Below, piece by piece: positions 1 through 10,999 of a stretch of DNA of 64,000 nt (positions within the stretch are counted from its first letter, which is position 1; each line of letters starts with the position of its first letter). The DNA is from Pipra filicauda (Eukaryota; Chordata; Aves; Passeriformes; Pipridae). A program made the position numbers and the translations under genes. Location of the stretch: the NCBI RefSeq assembly GCF_003945595.2, contig NW_024104421.1, positions 3,348,001 to 3,412,000 of the forward strand, read 5' to 3'. The notes under the pieces are model-generated. The model searched no databases. It was not told the DNA's origin and saw only the letters and a program-made list of their open reading frames with translations.

Positions 1-3000
1 CAGCACAATTGATCTTGTCTTCAAATCAGGAATGGTAGTCTCTGCAATCCTCTAAGCAGATGGAACCATGCACACTAGGGAAAAGAGCATTTAATTTGGT
101 TGAGAAGGAGGAAAATTGGATGAACAGATATGAGAAATGGTTTTGGTGTACTTAAGGTAAGGCAGCCTAGTTGCACCTTGTCTTTGAATACATGCAGATG
201 ATAATAGAAAAGCTTAAAATTGGAAAAACAACCATTCGCTTTAGCAGACAGCTAGACTTTGACAGGACCCATTCAAAGGCAAGCAACATTTATGACATCT
301 ATATCTAATATAGTTTGGTTTTCAGCATTGCATGAGAAACATGAACGTTAACTGCTTTGAGATAAAATACTCCCAGACAGAAGAGAACAAAATAGGGCAA
401 AAAAGGGAAGTAGCCTTTCCTGTAGCAGGTCTCAACAGAAGTGTGCAATGTACTTAGACGTGCTGGCAGAACACTGCAATACCCATTGTAAGCATTCAGA
501 CTTGACTTTCAACCCATTCAGCAAGTAAATTGTCTACTCTCTTGCCTACTGCTGTCTAAAGGTACCTCAGAGCCAATGATTACAGCTCTGCCTGTTCCAA
601 CTCTTTCTTCCTGTAAATAGTGCCTGACTATTTTCTCTTCTCACAAGGGCTTAATTAGTCCTGTTCACAGAGCGCTACAGCAGCTGGCACATCCCAGCAT
701 TTTCACAGCTATTGAAATCCATCTGAACCGTGCAGCAGATTTTTCTACGCTGACAATTACGTGTCCTGGGAACCTTGTATCTGCCTATGCATTTGAAGGC
801 ACCTTTATGCAATCAATTTAACCACAAGGCAGCCCTGAGAAGTCCAAAAACATTCACTGTCACACATACACAGTTCACAGAAGTCCAAAGAATCCTGCCT
901 GGTCAGAAAAAGAGACCCTTTCCTCCACTAACAGAGCAGCAGAGATCTGCAACTCCAGAATACAAGAGTAATCACGGCTATGTGCAACAACAAATAAAAC
1001 TGCCATCAAGATATCATTAAACTAAAAAAAAGAAACCAAACAAAACCTGGACAGTAATTTTTTTCCTACTGTGATCACATCATAACTCAGACAGATACCA
1101 CTGAACAAAAAACAGTGAAATACAAAGGTATTTCCATGAGGTCCTGAAAATTCCAAAGAGGTTATAATTGAAAATCATGTTAAATCAGAATGCAAAATGG
1201 AATTAAACATGTAATATTTGCTCTCCAAATTTCTAAGCACCTTAATTTTGCCAACTCACTTCAAGTTCTCTGCTACTTCTCAAATCAAGCAGCAGCAGAA
1301 GCTGTGGCACCTCCTTTCCTGAGATAGGCTGTCTGCTTATCACCACACCAGCTACCACATCCCAGCATGGTGAACAGTCCTCTGTAAACAGAAAGTCTGT
1401 CACCATGTCCTGAAAGGAAACCTTGAGGTCCACCTTCAAAGTGGACTAAGATAAAGATTATATTTTTATGTCAAACCACTGCGACAAACTTTCCAGAAAA
1501 TCACTGGGCAAGTTAAACTGCTGTTCAGTTTTACAGTTACATGATAGAAGTCTGAATCTCTCACTGTCACACAGAAGGCAGGAGGTCATTCACTTCACAG
1601 TTCTGCAACAGGAACTAAATGAAAACAACTCACCTCCTGCTTCTTACTAGTTTACATACTGATCTGCAGCATCCTACTTCAAAAATAAAATGTTCCAGTA
1701 GTAGGAGCATATTCAAATAAACAAATGAAAGTTAAAAAATGTTTTCAGAAGCAGTTTTCTGAAGAATCAGAACTAGTATCTTATTTTTCTCCATATTCTG
1801 AATTTTTGAAAACCAGCTTCTTTGTTGAACTTGTCTTGACAAACGTATTGCTTTAAATAGCAGCGGCAGGCAGTCACCACATTAAGCACAACCCACTGAA
1901 ATACAATGTCTTATATGTCAATACAAAGGAAACAGCATTTAAAACAAGTTCTATCACAAAACAATACAATTTAAATTAATAGTCTTCCCCCTAAACACTG
2001 TCCCAAATATTTTTCCATAATCGCTACCATTATCTTTTCAAATCTACCAACACCGTCTGTCAGAAAAATTCACTGAATGACTCAGACACAGACACTTTCA
2101 AATCATAAATACTCAAAACTGCTATTTCCATTTCAGAACTACCTCTATTCAAGGATTTGAATTGCTGATGGCATCCTAATAATCCAATGATCTCCTGAAG
2201 TTTCCTTATCAAGATTTTCCTCATGCACAAACAGCATCTCCACTGACGAAAGCGGGCCTTGTTGCTTTGCACAGTGTCTTGGACAATGTGGTTATGCAAC
2301 CAGAAACCTGTAAAACTTGCAAAATTTTTAGTGCCTAATATTGAGTATCTTTCGTACATGAATGCTTGACACAGCTCCTTGAACATGCAACTGAAGACAT
2401 GAGATAGCAGAGAGCCAAGCATTAAAATCACTGGCATTACATGCCCTGCCAATTCCCATTAATTTTCCTTCATGACAAATCAGCAGAAACGCTTGCCTAG
2501 AGCAAGCAGAGGCTTTTCAAACCCCAGCCCTTTAATCCTGTATCCAGGAGTCAGGCTCCAAGTCTGAATCTCACCCACGTTGCCAAAATCACTGCTCACT
2601 AGCCACTTTAGCAAACTAGTGGTAATGTCACCAGTCCAACGGCACTAATACAACTCCATCGGTGCAAAGACTGGGGTTGTGGGGGGGGGTCAGGGAAATA
2701 CCTCTGTTTGTGTCTGGCTCTCTTGAAGACCTGATACAATTTAACCTCATATACCCAACACATTTTGTATTTATGTCTGAGAATACACATACAATACATG
2801 AGAATCTGCTGAAGGAATTTTCACCATGAAAGCTTTTGTTTAAGAAGTATGCCAAAAATACGCTCTTGCCCTTCACACCAGATTACGTTTTCATATCTGA
2901 TTTACACTCAGAAAGCATCATTTTGAAAACCTGGACTGAGCTAGGATGCAGCTTTTAACTCCTCCATCACTAACTCGGATTCAGTTTTCCACGTTAGTAA

Positions 3001-4560
3001 CTATTCTGCATGGTTTTCACTGCAAAGCTGCCAACAACCTTATTCACAGCCATATTTATTTGTAAGCTCAGGCAAGGGAATCATTTCCGTATTTTATCAA
3101 CTAATATTACACTTCCCACACAACAATGAACTTCTTTTAAGTTGCCTGCTAACACATACTCATAGCCTTCGTACTGGATTAAGTGCCACGGGACAGATGA
3201 AGTTTACACATAATAATGCAAGAACCACAGCATAAAATCTTCATAACTGGAGCTGGCTTGTACCCCTATGGGAAAAGGAAAAACAAACTCAAAACACAAT
3301 CACTTCCTTTCTCATATAAATAATATTAGCTCATAGCCAAAGATAACAAGGAAAACAGGCTGGGTTTTATGACCGTGCTGCATCCATAATTTCATGACAC
3401 AACAACCTACTTCTGTCGATCACAAACATATTTTCCTCTGTTACAGCAGCTGCCACCGAATTTGTAGCAGTCTCACTAAGGTTCTGCAGAAAACAAGCAC
3501 CTCGACACTGAACTACTACGAAAAAGGCCTCTGAAAGCAGAGGATTTTTACCACAGTGCTGAGAAAGAGGGCTGTGCAGTGCACAGCTCTTCACCGACTT
3601 CCAGAACAGATCTGTGAAGACCACAGCCAGGATGGAACCAGAAATTTAATACTGTCCGGCACTGACTACAGCAAGGGAGTGAAAACAAGAGTTTAAATTA
3701 CACTTTAAAGGTCTCAAGTCTTGAAAACCAGATTATACCAAGAAGGGTTTGCCCAGAGGGCCTGGCCAGTTTAGTAAAACCTGGTCCATTTTAAAAAAAA
3801 TACGCAACATGGTTGTGATACACAAGACAATTCAACCGCCTGAAGAACTTCAATGCTGCACAAAGAACAGAAAGTGCCCTTAAACAAGGAGTAATATCTA
3901 AAAGCTTTTCTGCTATGTAACAGGTGCATGATAGTTTACATTCACAAGGTGACAAAGTCTGTACGTCAAAAAAAGTTATAATTTAATATTAACGTTTTTC
4001 TCAAAACAATTGCCCACACAACTACTAAAGCCACGAAATCAACTGACTTGTAAGGCTAAAACAGACACAAAAAGAAACACTGCTGCAAAAGCCCAGTAAG
4101 AACAACAGCTGTCATATCTTCTTTGTCTTCTGGGCGATTACCATATGTTTAAACGTCTTTGTTGTTCAACCTAAGCAAGCAAGAGATGAATGTCTGATTC
4201 TCTCAGGGAAAAAAAAAAAATTACAAAAATAAAAACCAACTTTTTAAAAAGTTTATTCCGCTGCCACTTGAGAATATCCGAATTGTGGTTACCCAAACAA
4301 CGTGAGAATATCCAAACTGCGGTACAGAATATTTGCATTATCTACTGTTGGTAGTTCAAGGGTTTATACACACATTCACTTGAAAACACTGAGAGACAGA
4401 GACTGCTCTGCTTGCACAATAAGGCTCCCATATTGTGCAAGCGGAGGCGTTATTATTTTTATTGTCTCTGTAAAAGATTTCAGGAGCAGCAGCAGACCTC
4501 CCTGCCCTGGCGAGCAACAAGTGCACGGAAGACTATAAACAAGACCCACTTACGGTGCTC
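1..4560 (-). other. ADIPOR2: Presumed ADIPOR2 intron 1 (non-coding)
   Basis: AT-rich DNA with no open frame that looks coding and no convincing splice-site-bounded exon. It lies downstream (leftwards) of the minus-strand splice donor at 4931/4930, so if the CpG island is the ADIPOR2 promoter this is the start of its long first intron. That is an inference from synteny with WNT5B and FBXL14, because no ADIPOR2 coding exon is inside the window. The only structures I noticed are a G-run near 2680, a pair of direct repeats at 4269-4325 and a perfect hairpin at 4411-4441. Confidence 0.4.
4411..4441. repeat. Perfect 11-bp inverted repeat with 9-nt loop
   Basis: The left arm CTTGCACAATA (4411-4421) is the exact reverse complement of the right arm TATTGTGCAAG (4431-4441), with a 9-base spacer. 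Each arm contains a TTGCACAA/TTGTGCAA core that resembles a C/EBP half-palindrome. It lies about 490 bp inside the presumed ADIPOR2 intron 1. It could be a transcription-factor site pair, an RNA hairpin or chance. Confidence 0.85.
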
Positions 4561-5260
4561 TTGACCCACTTAACAGCGCTCCCCTGGCCCAAAGCCTCCT
4601 CCAGCCGGCAATTCCCGAGCTCTCCTCCGTGCCCCGAGCGAACTCCCCGCCCGCGGGCTCCGCTCGCTCCCGCCCCGCACACCCGCCCGCAGGGCCCAGA
4701 CACGGCCGGGCCAGGGCAGCGCCGCCGCCGCCCTCCCGCGGCCCCCCCGCCCCGCCGGGCAGCGCCGGGACCCCGCAGCGCTGCCCCCACACCGCGGGGG
4801 TCCCCCCGCCGCCCCCCGACCGGGTGCTCGCCCCGGCGGCGACCCCCGGCCCCGCGGGCGGCCGGGCCGGGCCCGCGCAGCCCCCGCGGCGCGGAGCGGG
4901 GGCCGCGGCTCCCCCTGCGCTCGCTCTCACCTGCCCACGGCCGGCGGAGCTGCTGCCGCCGCCCCCGTCCCGCGGCCGCCGCTGCCGCCGCCGCCCGCCC
5001 GGCCCGGCCGCCGCCTCCCCCGGCCCTACGGCGTCACCATCGCACGAGGCCGCCGCCGCCAATGCGGGAGGCGCCGCCGCGGCTGCGCGCCCGGGGCCGG
5101 AAGGACGCGGAGAGAGCCCGGCCCGGGCCTGGAAGGGAGGGAAGGGAAGGGAGGGATGGGAGGGGATGGCAGGGAGGAGGAGCCACCGCGGCCGCGCAGG
5201 CGCACCGGGAGCGGGGAGGGGGGGGGGGGGGGTGCGGGGGCGGTGCGTTATCTGCCTTCC
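4560..5260 (-). promoter_or_regulatory. ADIPOR2: CpG-island promoter, probably ADIPOR2
   Basis: Very GC-rich and CpG-dense block between AT-rich flanks. It contains a CCAAT box at 5059-5063 (inverted relative to the minus strand) and a consensus minus-strand splice donor at 4931/4930. Vertebrate ADIPOR2 has a non-coding first exon in a CpG island and is the neighbour of WNT5B on the side opposite FBXL14, in the same orientation as WNT5B. The location and strand here fit. A G15 run at 5218-5232 lies at the upstream edge. Long open frames here on both strands follow from GC composition. Confidence 0.55.
4931..5058 (-). other. ADIPOR2: Candidate ADIPOR2 non-coding exon 1
   Basis: On the minus strand the sequence reads CCGTGGGCAG|GTGAGAGCGA, a near-perfect 5' splice site, with the last exon base at 4931. 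The 5' end is not visible; I placed it just inside the inverted CCAAT box, so the start is approximate. No ATG opens a frame through the donor (the long frame from 5062 begins with TTG), consistent with a 5' UTR exon. ADIPOR2, a seven-transmembrane adiponectin receptor, would have its start codon in exon 2, beyond the window. The assignment rests on synteny. Confidence 0.45.
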
Positions 5261-5277
5261 GTCCTGGGAATAGAGTC

Positions 5278-5945
5278 GCGGAGTCAGTTAGGTTGGAAAT
5301 GATCTCTGAGGTCATCGAGTCCAACCTTTGACCGGACACGGCCACGCCAGCCAGACCATGGCACTAAGTGCCACGTCCAGTCTTTCCTTAAACACCTCCA
5401 GGGATGATGACTCCACCACCTCCCTGTGCAGTCCGTTCCAATGTCTAATCACCCTTGCTGTGAAGAAATTCTTCCTAATGCCCAACCTAAACCTCCCTTG
5501 GCGCAGCTGAAAACTATGTCCTCTTGTCCTGCCACTTGTTACCCGGGAGAAGAGCCTGACCCCCACTGGGCGACACACTCAGAGAGTTGTAAAGAGTGAT
5601 AAGGACCCCCTGAGCCTCCTTTTCTCCCAGCTAAACCCCACCAGCTCCCTCAGCTGCTCCAGATCCTTCATCAGCTTCTTTGCCTTTCTCTGGACTCGTT
5701 CCAAGACCAAGATGTCCTCCTTGAGTTGAGGGGCCCAACCAGACACAGTACTCCAGGTGTGGCCTCAGGACAATCACTGCCCTGGTCGTGATGGCTGCAC
5801 TATTCCTGACACAAGCCGGGATGCCATTGGCCTGCTTGACCACCTGGGCACATGTTCAGCTGCTGGTGACCAGCAGCTGGGCTACTTTCCAGCCACTCTG
5901 CCCCCAGCCTGTAGCACTGCAGGGGGTTATTGCGGCCAAAAAACG
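5278..5945 (-). mobile_element. CR1 LINE fragment, 3' part
   Basis: Reading the minus strand gives the typical CR1 ORF2 C-terminal peptide (for example [16 protein letters not shown]) followed by the CR1 3' UTR. The plus strand shows the usual antisense phrases about a small amount of GTTGGAAATGATCT and GTCCAACC at the left edge. The copy is 5'-truncated, as most CR1 copies are, and has stops, so it is not autonomous. It inserted next to the putative ADIPOR2 CpG island. Confidence 0.85.
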
Positions 5946-6190
5946 GAGAGGGTCAGCAAACACTATTAGGGAACAGTGGAGTTTCCAGCCCCCAGCAACG
6001 GGCTCTGGGCCTGGCAGGGGGTTCTCCTGTGACACTGCTTCCTGAGCAGGCAGCAGAGTGTCACCTTCTCCTACTGAAATCGGTGTCATGGGAAACCCCT
6101 GGGCCACACAGTGCTTCTGTGGCCAAGGGGGGCCATCTGTGGTGACAGCTCAGAGCCATCCGGGCACTGCGAAATTCACTGGGGGAAAGG

Positions 6191-6377
6191 TGCCCAACAG
6201 AATAAGTACCAGAAAGGACAAGAAGAATCATGATTAGTAGTTAAAAATTCCCAAATAACAATAATGCTCATGCCCTCCATCCATCAGTCTTCTCCTGCAG
6301 GGCCTGAAGCTGTTACTATACTCTCTTGTTTCTTAGTTCTGTTTAAATTACAGTTGAAATCTGTTTTTTTACATTAG
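6191..6377 (+). repeat. Arm A of a dispersed inverted repeat
   Basis: This block, from TGCCCAACAGAA to CATTAG, reappears in reverse complement at 9182-9397 with clear similarity throughout, for example the shared AAGGACAAGAAGAATCA and CTCTCTTGTTTCTTAG. Arm B has about 30 extra bases in the middle. Similarity stops sharply at both ends. It may be two copies of one unrecognised transposable element or an inverted duplication. I could not assign a family. Confidence 0.8.
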
Positions 6378-6387
6378 CAGTGACAAT

Positions 6388-6742
6388 TGAGAGGAGGACT
6401 CATCAATGTCTTTAAGTATCTAACGGTGGGAGGGTACCAAGAAGATGGAGCCAGACTCTTCTCGGCCAAGCAATAGGACAAGAGGCAACAGGCAGAAACT
6501 GATGCACAGAACGTTCCACCGGAGGAGAAAGAGCTTTTTGACTGTGCAAGTGACCACTCACTGGAACAGATTGCCCAGAGAGGTTATGGAGTTTCCCTCA
6601 TCGGAGATATTCCAGAACTATCTGGACACAATCCTGTGGCATGTGCTCAGGGATGGCCCTGCTTGAGCAGGGGGGTGTGACCAGATGACCCACTGTGGTC
6701 CCTTCCAACCTGACCCATTCTGTGATGCTGTGATTCTGTGGT
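6388..6742 (+). mobile_element. CR1 LINE fragment, 3' end
   Basis: The plus strand encodes the CR1 ORF2 C-terminus (RTFHRRRKSFLTVQVTTHWN region) and continues through the 3' UTR to a terminal ATTCTGTG-type repeat near 6717-6742, the usual CR1 3' terminus. The copy is truncated at 5' and begins right beside arm A of the inverted repeat. Confidence 0.85.
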
Positions 6743-7594
6743 GTGAAGCATCCCTGGTGTCCAGGGCAGCTGCCACAGGCCCACAGTTGAGGTGGGAAGA
6801 CGCCCCACTAGACCAGGGTTTAGTGCTTGGGACTGACCTGCGTGCTCCAGGGCACAGCACCGGGGGGGGGAGGCCATGGCCAGTGCAATGCCAGAAAGAT
6901 TATGAAAACCAGATGGTGTTTCCAGGCCTGATGTCGCTGCAGGCAATTGGGAAGCCTGGCTCATGTGACAGGGCCTGTGTCTGGTGTAGAGGCACAGAGG
7001 GGGAACACCGAAGAGAACAAGAACTTCCCCTGTTAAGGAATGGGAAGTGTAGGCAGAGCAGCAGGAAAACCTATGCAACGTGGAGATTTCACCTCAAGAA
7101 ATAATATCCCCGGGGAAAATGTTGGAAACTGCACACCTGCATCTTTTACAGTGAGACTAGTCAAAACACTACAGGAACACCACACTGTTAGAGGACAATC
7201 TTAGCAATTGCCAAGGAGAACAACTGGGTGATTTGGAGAGCCTGTCTGTCTGTAACTTGTGTGGCTCTATGCACTTCAGTGCTTTGCTGTGCTACACTCC
7301 AATCAGTACACATCCCCACACCCAAAGATTTTAGCTCAAGCCAGCGACTGCGAATGAAATAGTTAATGAAAGCAAAATTATCCCCATAAATTAATATTTG
7401 AGGTTTTTTGATCCCTAATACCCACAAACATTAGATACATACTGCCAGTTCCTTAAAACTTTGTTAATAAAGTCACAATTCCCTATTGTCTCCTTTAAAA
7501 TATGTCTCATCTCATATATTCATGAAAGTTTTTATATTGCAGAGGGAGCAAGATAGTTACTGAAGATCACAGTTGTACTATTACATGTACTTAC
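6743..7594. other. Intergenic, nothing recognised
   Basis: Unique-looking sequence between the CR1 copy and the candidate exon. Open frames on both strands are short and have no recognisable domain. Confidence 0.5.
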
Positions 7595-7731
7595 GGTTTC
7601 TCTCATCAATCAAAATGTACTTTGGCAGCCGTTGGGCAGCAGCAGGGAGAGCAGCAGCTGCAGTGGCTGCTCCAGCTCCACCCTGTGCCTGTCGGATGAA
7701 GTATTTCCTGCCCTGTCTTTCAGGATTTCTT
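7595..7731 (-). other. Candidate unrecognised coding exon (137 nt)
   Basis: On the minus strand a 137-nt GC-richer block is bounded by ATTTTACAG| and |GTAAGTAC and is open in a frame that starts after one base and leaves one base. It encodes 45 residues: a basic start (RNPERQGRKYFIRQ), an Ala/Gly-rich middle and an end LPKYILIDERN. I recognise no family. A second donor-bounded block upstream (see 10409-10450) ends with two codon bases, so the two join in phase. If the donor here is skipped, the frame ends four codons later. The polypyrimidine tract is weak, a second minus frame is also open for most of the block, and a plus-strand acceptor-like motif overlaps, so this is tentative. Confidence 0.3.
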
Positions 7732-9181
7732 CTGTAAAATGGCGCTAACGATTATAAAATATTTTGAGCCCCACTGACGAAAAATATATGTAAAAACTGC
7801 ATGTCATTTTTATCTGTCATTTCCTGTCACCATAACTTAACATGTACTCAGCCAATAAAGAGGGAAATTGAGATAGGAATACTGTTTCAATAAATAATAA
7901 ATAAAAGCAATTAGGGTAGTTTATTCTGGTTCGAGAGCCTGGAAATCAAAAAGAAAGAGCTGTGCTTGGCCATATGGGGCAAAGCATTCAGCAAGATACA
8001 TTTTCAAACACTGAGCTGTGTACAGCCTGGACATTTATAGATAATTCCTAGAACTTGTAGCATTCATAAAATGTTCATTGCCTTAATTCCATCTCAGAAT
8101 GTTTTTGTCCTACATACATAGCCCTGTGATTTGTAGAAGATGGCAGGTCATTACAGGTTCACCCTGTTGTTGTTCCCCAGCAAGAGAAAACAAATTTGCC
8201 TGTGGTAAATGAAACTGGCCAGAATCATCACAGTGAATTGCAGAGGGCTGCCACTCTAAAAGACTGGTCTAAATGTTTGCTCAGCCCAAGAAAGGCAATA
8301 GCTAAGTACTCGTGCAGCTCCTTGGGGCTGTGGACAGGACAGGGCTATGATTAGATCCAGCAGAGTGACTGTGACACTGGGTCTACCCCACATATTTTTA
8401 TTTTTTTCCCCCGAAAGGCAGGATTGTAATGTGTCCTTGCAAGGTAATGCCTCATCCCGCCCATCCCACGTGATCACAATGCTCTTGGAGTCGTGTGAAG
8501 GACTGACACAGCTTTATGGCACTCCAGGAAGACCCATAAGACAAGTTATGATTCAGAACAAAACTGCCCTAAGGGCAAGGAAGAACCTGGTCTTTTTTTC
8601 TTTTTTCTTTTTTCCCCCAGCATATGCCTTATTGCTGAAAGCCTTTAAACTGCTTCTACTACTGCTTAAACTACTGGCAAACATACCTGAGTGGCTCCCT
8701 TCTGAACTCCCCAGGATGGCTGCCACCATGGGGCAGCAGACGGGGAAAGGGCCTCGGGGAGGTACTGCTATCTCCCTGCCTCCCAGTAAAGTGGTGCCTG
8801 CGCATTCTCTTTGCGTTTCCTTCCTTATCAGAGTTCTCCCCGCCCAAATCACCGAGGGCCTCACCCTCAACACACACTCCATCACGCTGCTGAAGACTGG
8901 TGCTTGCTGCAGCCACCACATTCCAAAGGGATGGAGCTGCTGCCGGTACCGCGGGGCCATCAGAGCCAGCTTGCACTGGGCAGGCAGTGTGGAGAGGTAA
9001 CTGTGACACTTAGGGCAGGTGTCCAACTTCAGTGTCACAGGGCAATATTTAGTACTTCTTTTTACGGCTGCTGCATTCTATCACTGCTCACAGGGAGAAC
9101 TCCTGACCCTGTTTGTTCCCCCCCTTTCTCTCTTTCTGTCTCTGAGGAAATGCTACCAAGTAGGTCATGCCTTTTTGAATT
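7732..9181. other. Intergenic or intronic, nothing recognised
   Basis: AT-rich to 8.25 kb, then a moderately GC-rich block at 8.65-9.0 kb with long but unrecognised open frames on both strands. A minus-strand donor-like CAG|GTATGT sits at 8687/8686, but no matching acceptor outside the repeat arm was found. If the candidate exons at 7.6 and 10.4 kb are real, this is part of their intron. Confidence 0.4.
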
Positions 9182-9397
9182 CTAATGCAAAAAAATAGAT
9201 TTCAACTGTCATTTAATCAGAGCTAAGAAACAAGAGAGTGTAGTATCAGCTTCAGACCCTGCAGGAGAAAACAGATGAAGGCATGAGCATGCTGTGATCA
9301 TTGGATTATACTGGGGGGGTTTATTATTGTTATTTGGGGATTTTTAACTGCTGATTGTGATTCTTCTTGTCCTTTTTGGCATGTGTTCTGTTGGGCA
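9182..9397 (-). repeat. Arm B of a dispersed inverted repeat
   Basis: This is the reverse complement of the block at 6191-6377, with an extra segment of about 30 bases after the AACAATAAT stretch. On the minus strand it runs from TGCCCAACAGAA to GCATTAG. It contains a strong acceptor-like motif (TTTTCTCCTGCAG), which arm A shares in part. The spacer between the arms is about 2.8 kb. Confidence 0.8.
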
Positions 9398-10408
9398 CAG
9401 AAATCTTATCTTTGGTTATCTTTGAGGCTGGTTATATTTAGACTTCAGAGCTGGTATGCTCACAATGTGGCCCAGTCTCAAAGCCACCACCTCTCTACAC
9501 TGGAGCTGGGACAGGCTACCCACTCAACAGTCTCTGTATCCATCAGCCTTTGCACACAGGGCATTGGTGCCCGCACTGCCCTAGCAGGCAGTCAGGATAT
9601 GGCCAGGATGCACATCAGGACCAAGGACATGGGATGCATCTCTGGGTCCCAGGGATTGGCCAGAGTTTACCTTCGAGAAGGCGATCTGGTATTATGTTCA
9701 CATCTGCTGTCAGTTGTACGACAGTTCCTTCAGAGCCTGCCCTTCAGTGAACTTGATTGCACAGACTATCTGCTAAAAACTACTTAAACTCAACTGTAGT
9801 TAAACAAAAGCTAAATGAAAGTTAATGACCATATAAGCAGCTGGTTCTGGAAAAACCTTGTGACAGATACTTGAGAAATGCCCTTTAGTCACTGGAAAGT
9901 ATTTCCCAAGGTCTCTTTGGGATATTCTGTGTCTGTGTCAGCAGATGAAAATACTGTCTATATTTCTGTAGCCACAGGTGATTAGGAATTGCTCCCACAG
10001 TGTAATTTAAACCTACTAGGCTTCTCCCTGGATGGGGTCAAGTGAGCACAGAGAGACCCTTGCATGTTTGATTTTATATGACTGAACAAGATCTGCTTCA
10101 TTTGTGCTTTATCAGGGCTATAAAACTTGGGTCCATATAGAAAGTATAAGTTACACTCACACTTCTGGTCTGGGTTCAGCTTATTTCCTGAATTGCAAAA
10201 GGCAGCAGTTGCTGTGTTACACTGAGCTCTGGGTAGGCACAGACTTTTTGGACACAAAGAATGGAAGCCTCCAAATGATGCAAATGGCCTAAAGTTCAGC
10301 AGTGATAAAAGGTTCCTTTAAATTTTCTCACAACCCTGCCATATCTTTTTACCATAATTAATATCAAATGAAAGTTTCTGTTCAGGGATCAGCTACTGTT
10401 TAGCTTAC
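9398..10408. other. Intergenic or intronic, nothing recognised
   Basis: No coding signal or repeat that I can identify. It would be intronic in the candidate minus-strand gene discussed at 7595-7731 and 10409-10450. Confidence 0.4.
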
Positions 10409-10450
10409 CTTGCAGCAGAGCATACTAAGGCCTCATTCATTCGCATTATA
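10409..10450 (-). other. Candidate first coding exon, joins 7595-7731
   Basis: The minus strand ends an open block with GCTGCAAG|GTAAGC, a strong donor with the last exon base at 10409. The frame that leaves two bases at the donor opens at an ATG shortly upstream, just after an in-frame TAA, and reads MRMNEALVCSAA before the split codon. Spliced to 7731 the split codon becomes Arg and the frame continues. The 5' extent is unknown. Phase agreement alone has a one-in-three chance, so this is a hypothesis. A possible upstream leader exon ends at 10778 (donor CTAGG|GTAAGG). Confidence 0.25.
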
Positions 10451-10999
10451 GCTTAGGTGGTACGGGCCAGTTGGGAAATGCTGACAGATTTGCATCCTGT
10501 TCTGCTCCGTTTAGGAGCCGATGTTCACTGACTTGCAATAACAGTGTTTGCACAGTGCCTTTAAGTCCAAAATATTTGAGTTTTACATGACTTAAGGGTG
10601 GTCATTTCTATCAGCCTTGAAGTGCAGTGACTTCAGGGTTGGCATGTGGCAGCCAGTAACCAGCACACACTATATAATAGTGTATTGTGTGACTATCTTA
10701 TCCATATGAAATTGCAAACAGAATTCGAGGAGGCAGGTATTTGATTCAGAGACCAGGCTAACCTCCCTAAGCCTTACCCTAGCTACAAGACATTCAATAC
10801 CCATAAATAAACAAGCCCCGAGTTGACCCCTCTTTTGTAGCACCATCTTTCCTCCACCATTGTGCCAGAGTAGGGCTTTGCTGCTACAGACCCTCCGAGG
10901 CTCCTGCTAAGCCCCCCAGCAACCACCTCCGAGCATCTGACCCTCCGAGGTGCCGCTGAGCCTCTCTTTGTCCCGAATTGAGCGTGTCCCAACACAATG

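Noticed and set aside
4533..5345. Long GC-rich open frames on both strands near 5 kb, including one of 170 codons
   Set aside because: Pro/Ala/Gly/Arg-rich in several frames at once, as expected from CpG-island composition. The frame from 5062 starts at TTG, not ATG.
8553..9038. 161-codon minus-strand frame with a CAG|GTATGT donor
   Set aside because: No recognisable domain, no upstream acceptor, and equally long frames on the other strand.
9245..9275. Strong minus-strand splice acceptor TTTTCTCCTGCAG
   Set aside because: It lies inside repeat arm B; the sequence after it is closed by stops in the frames checked.
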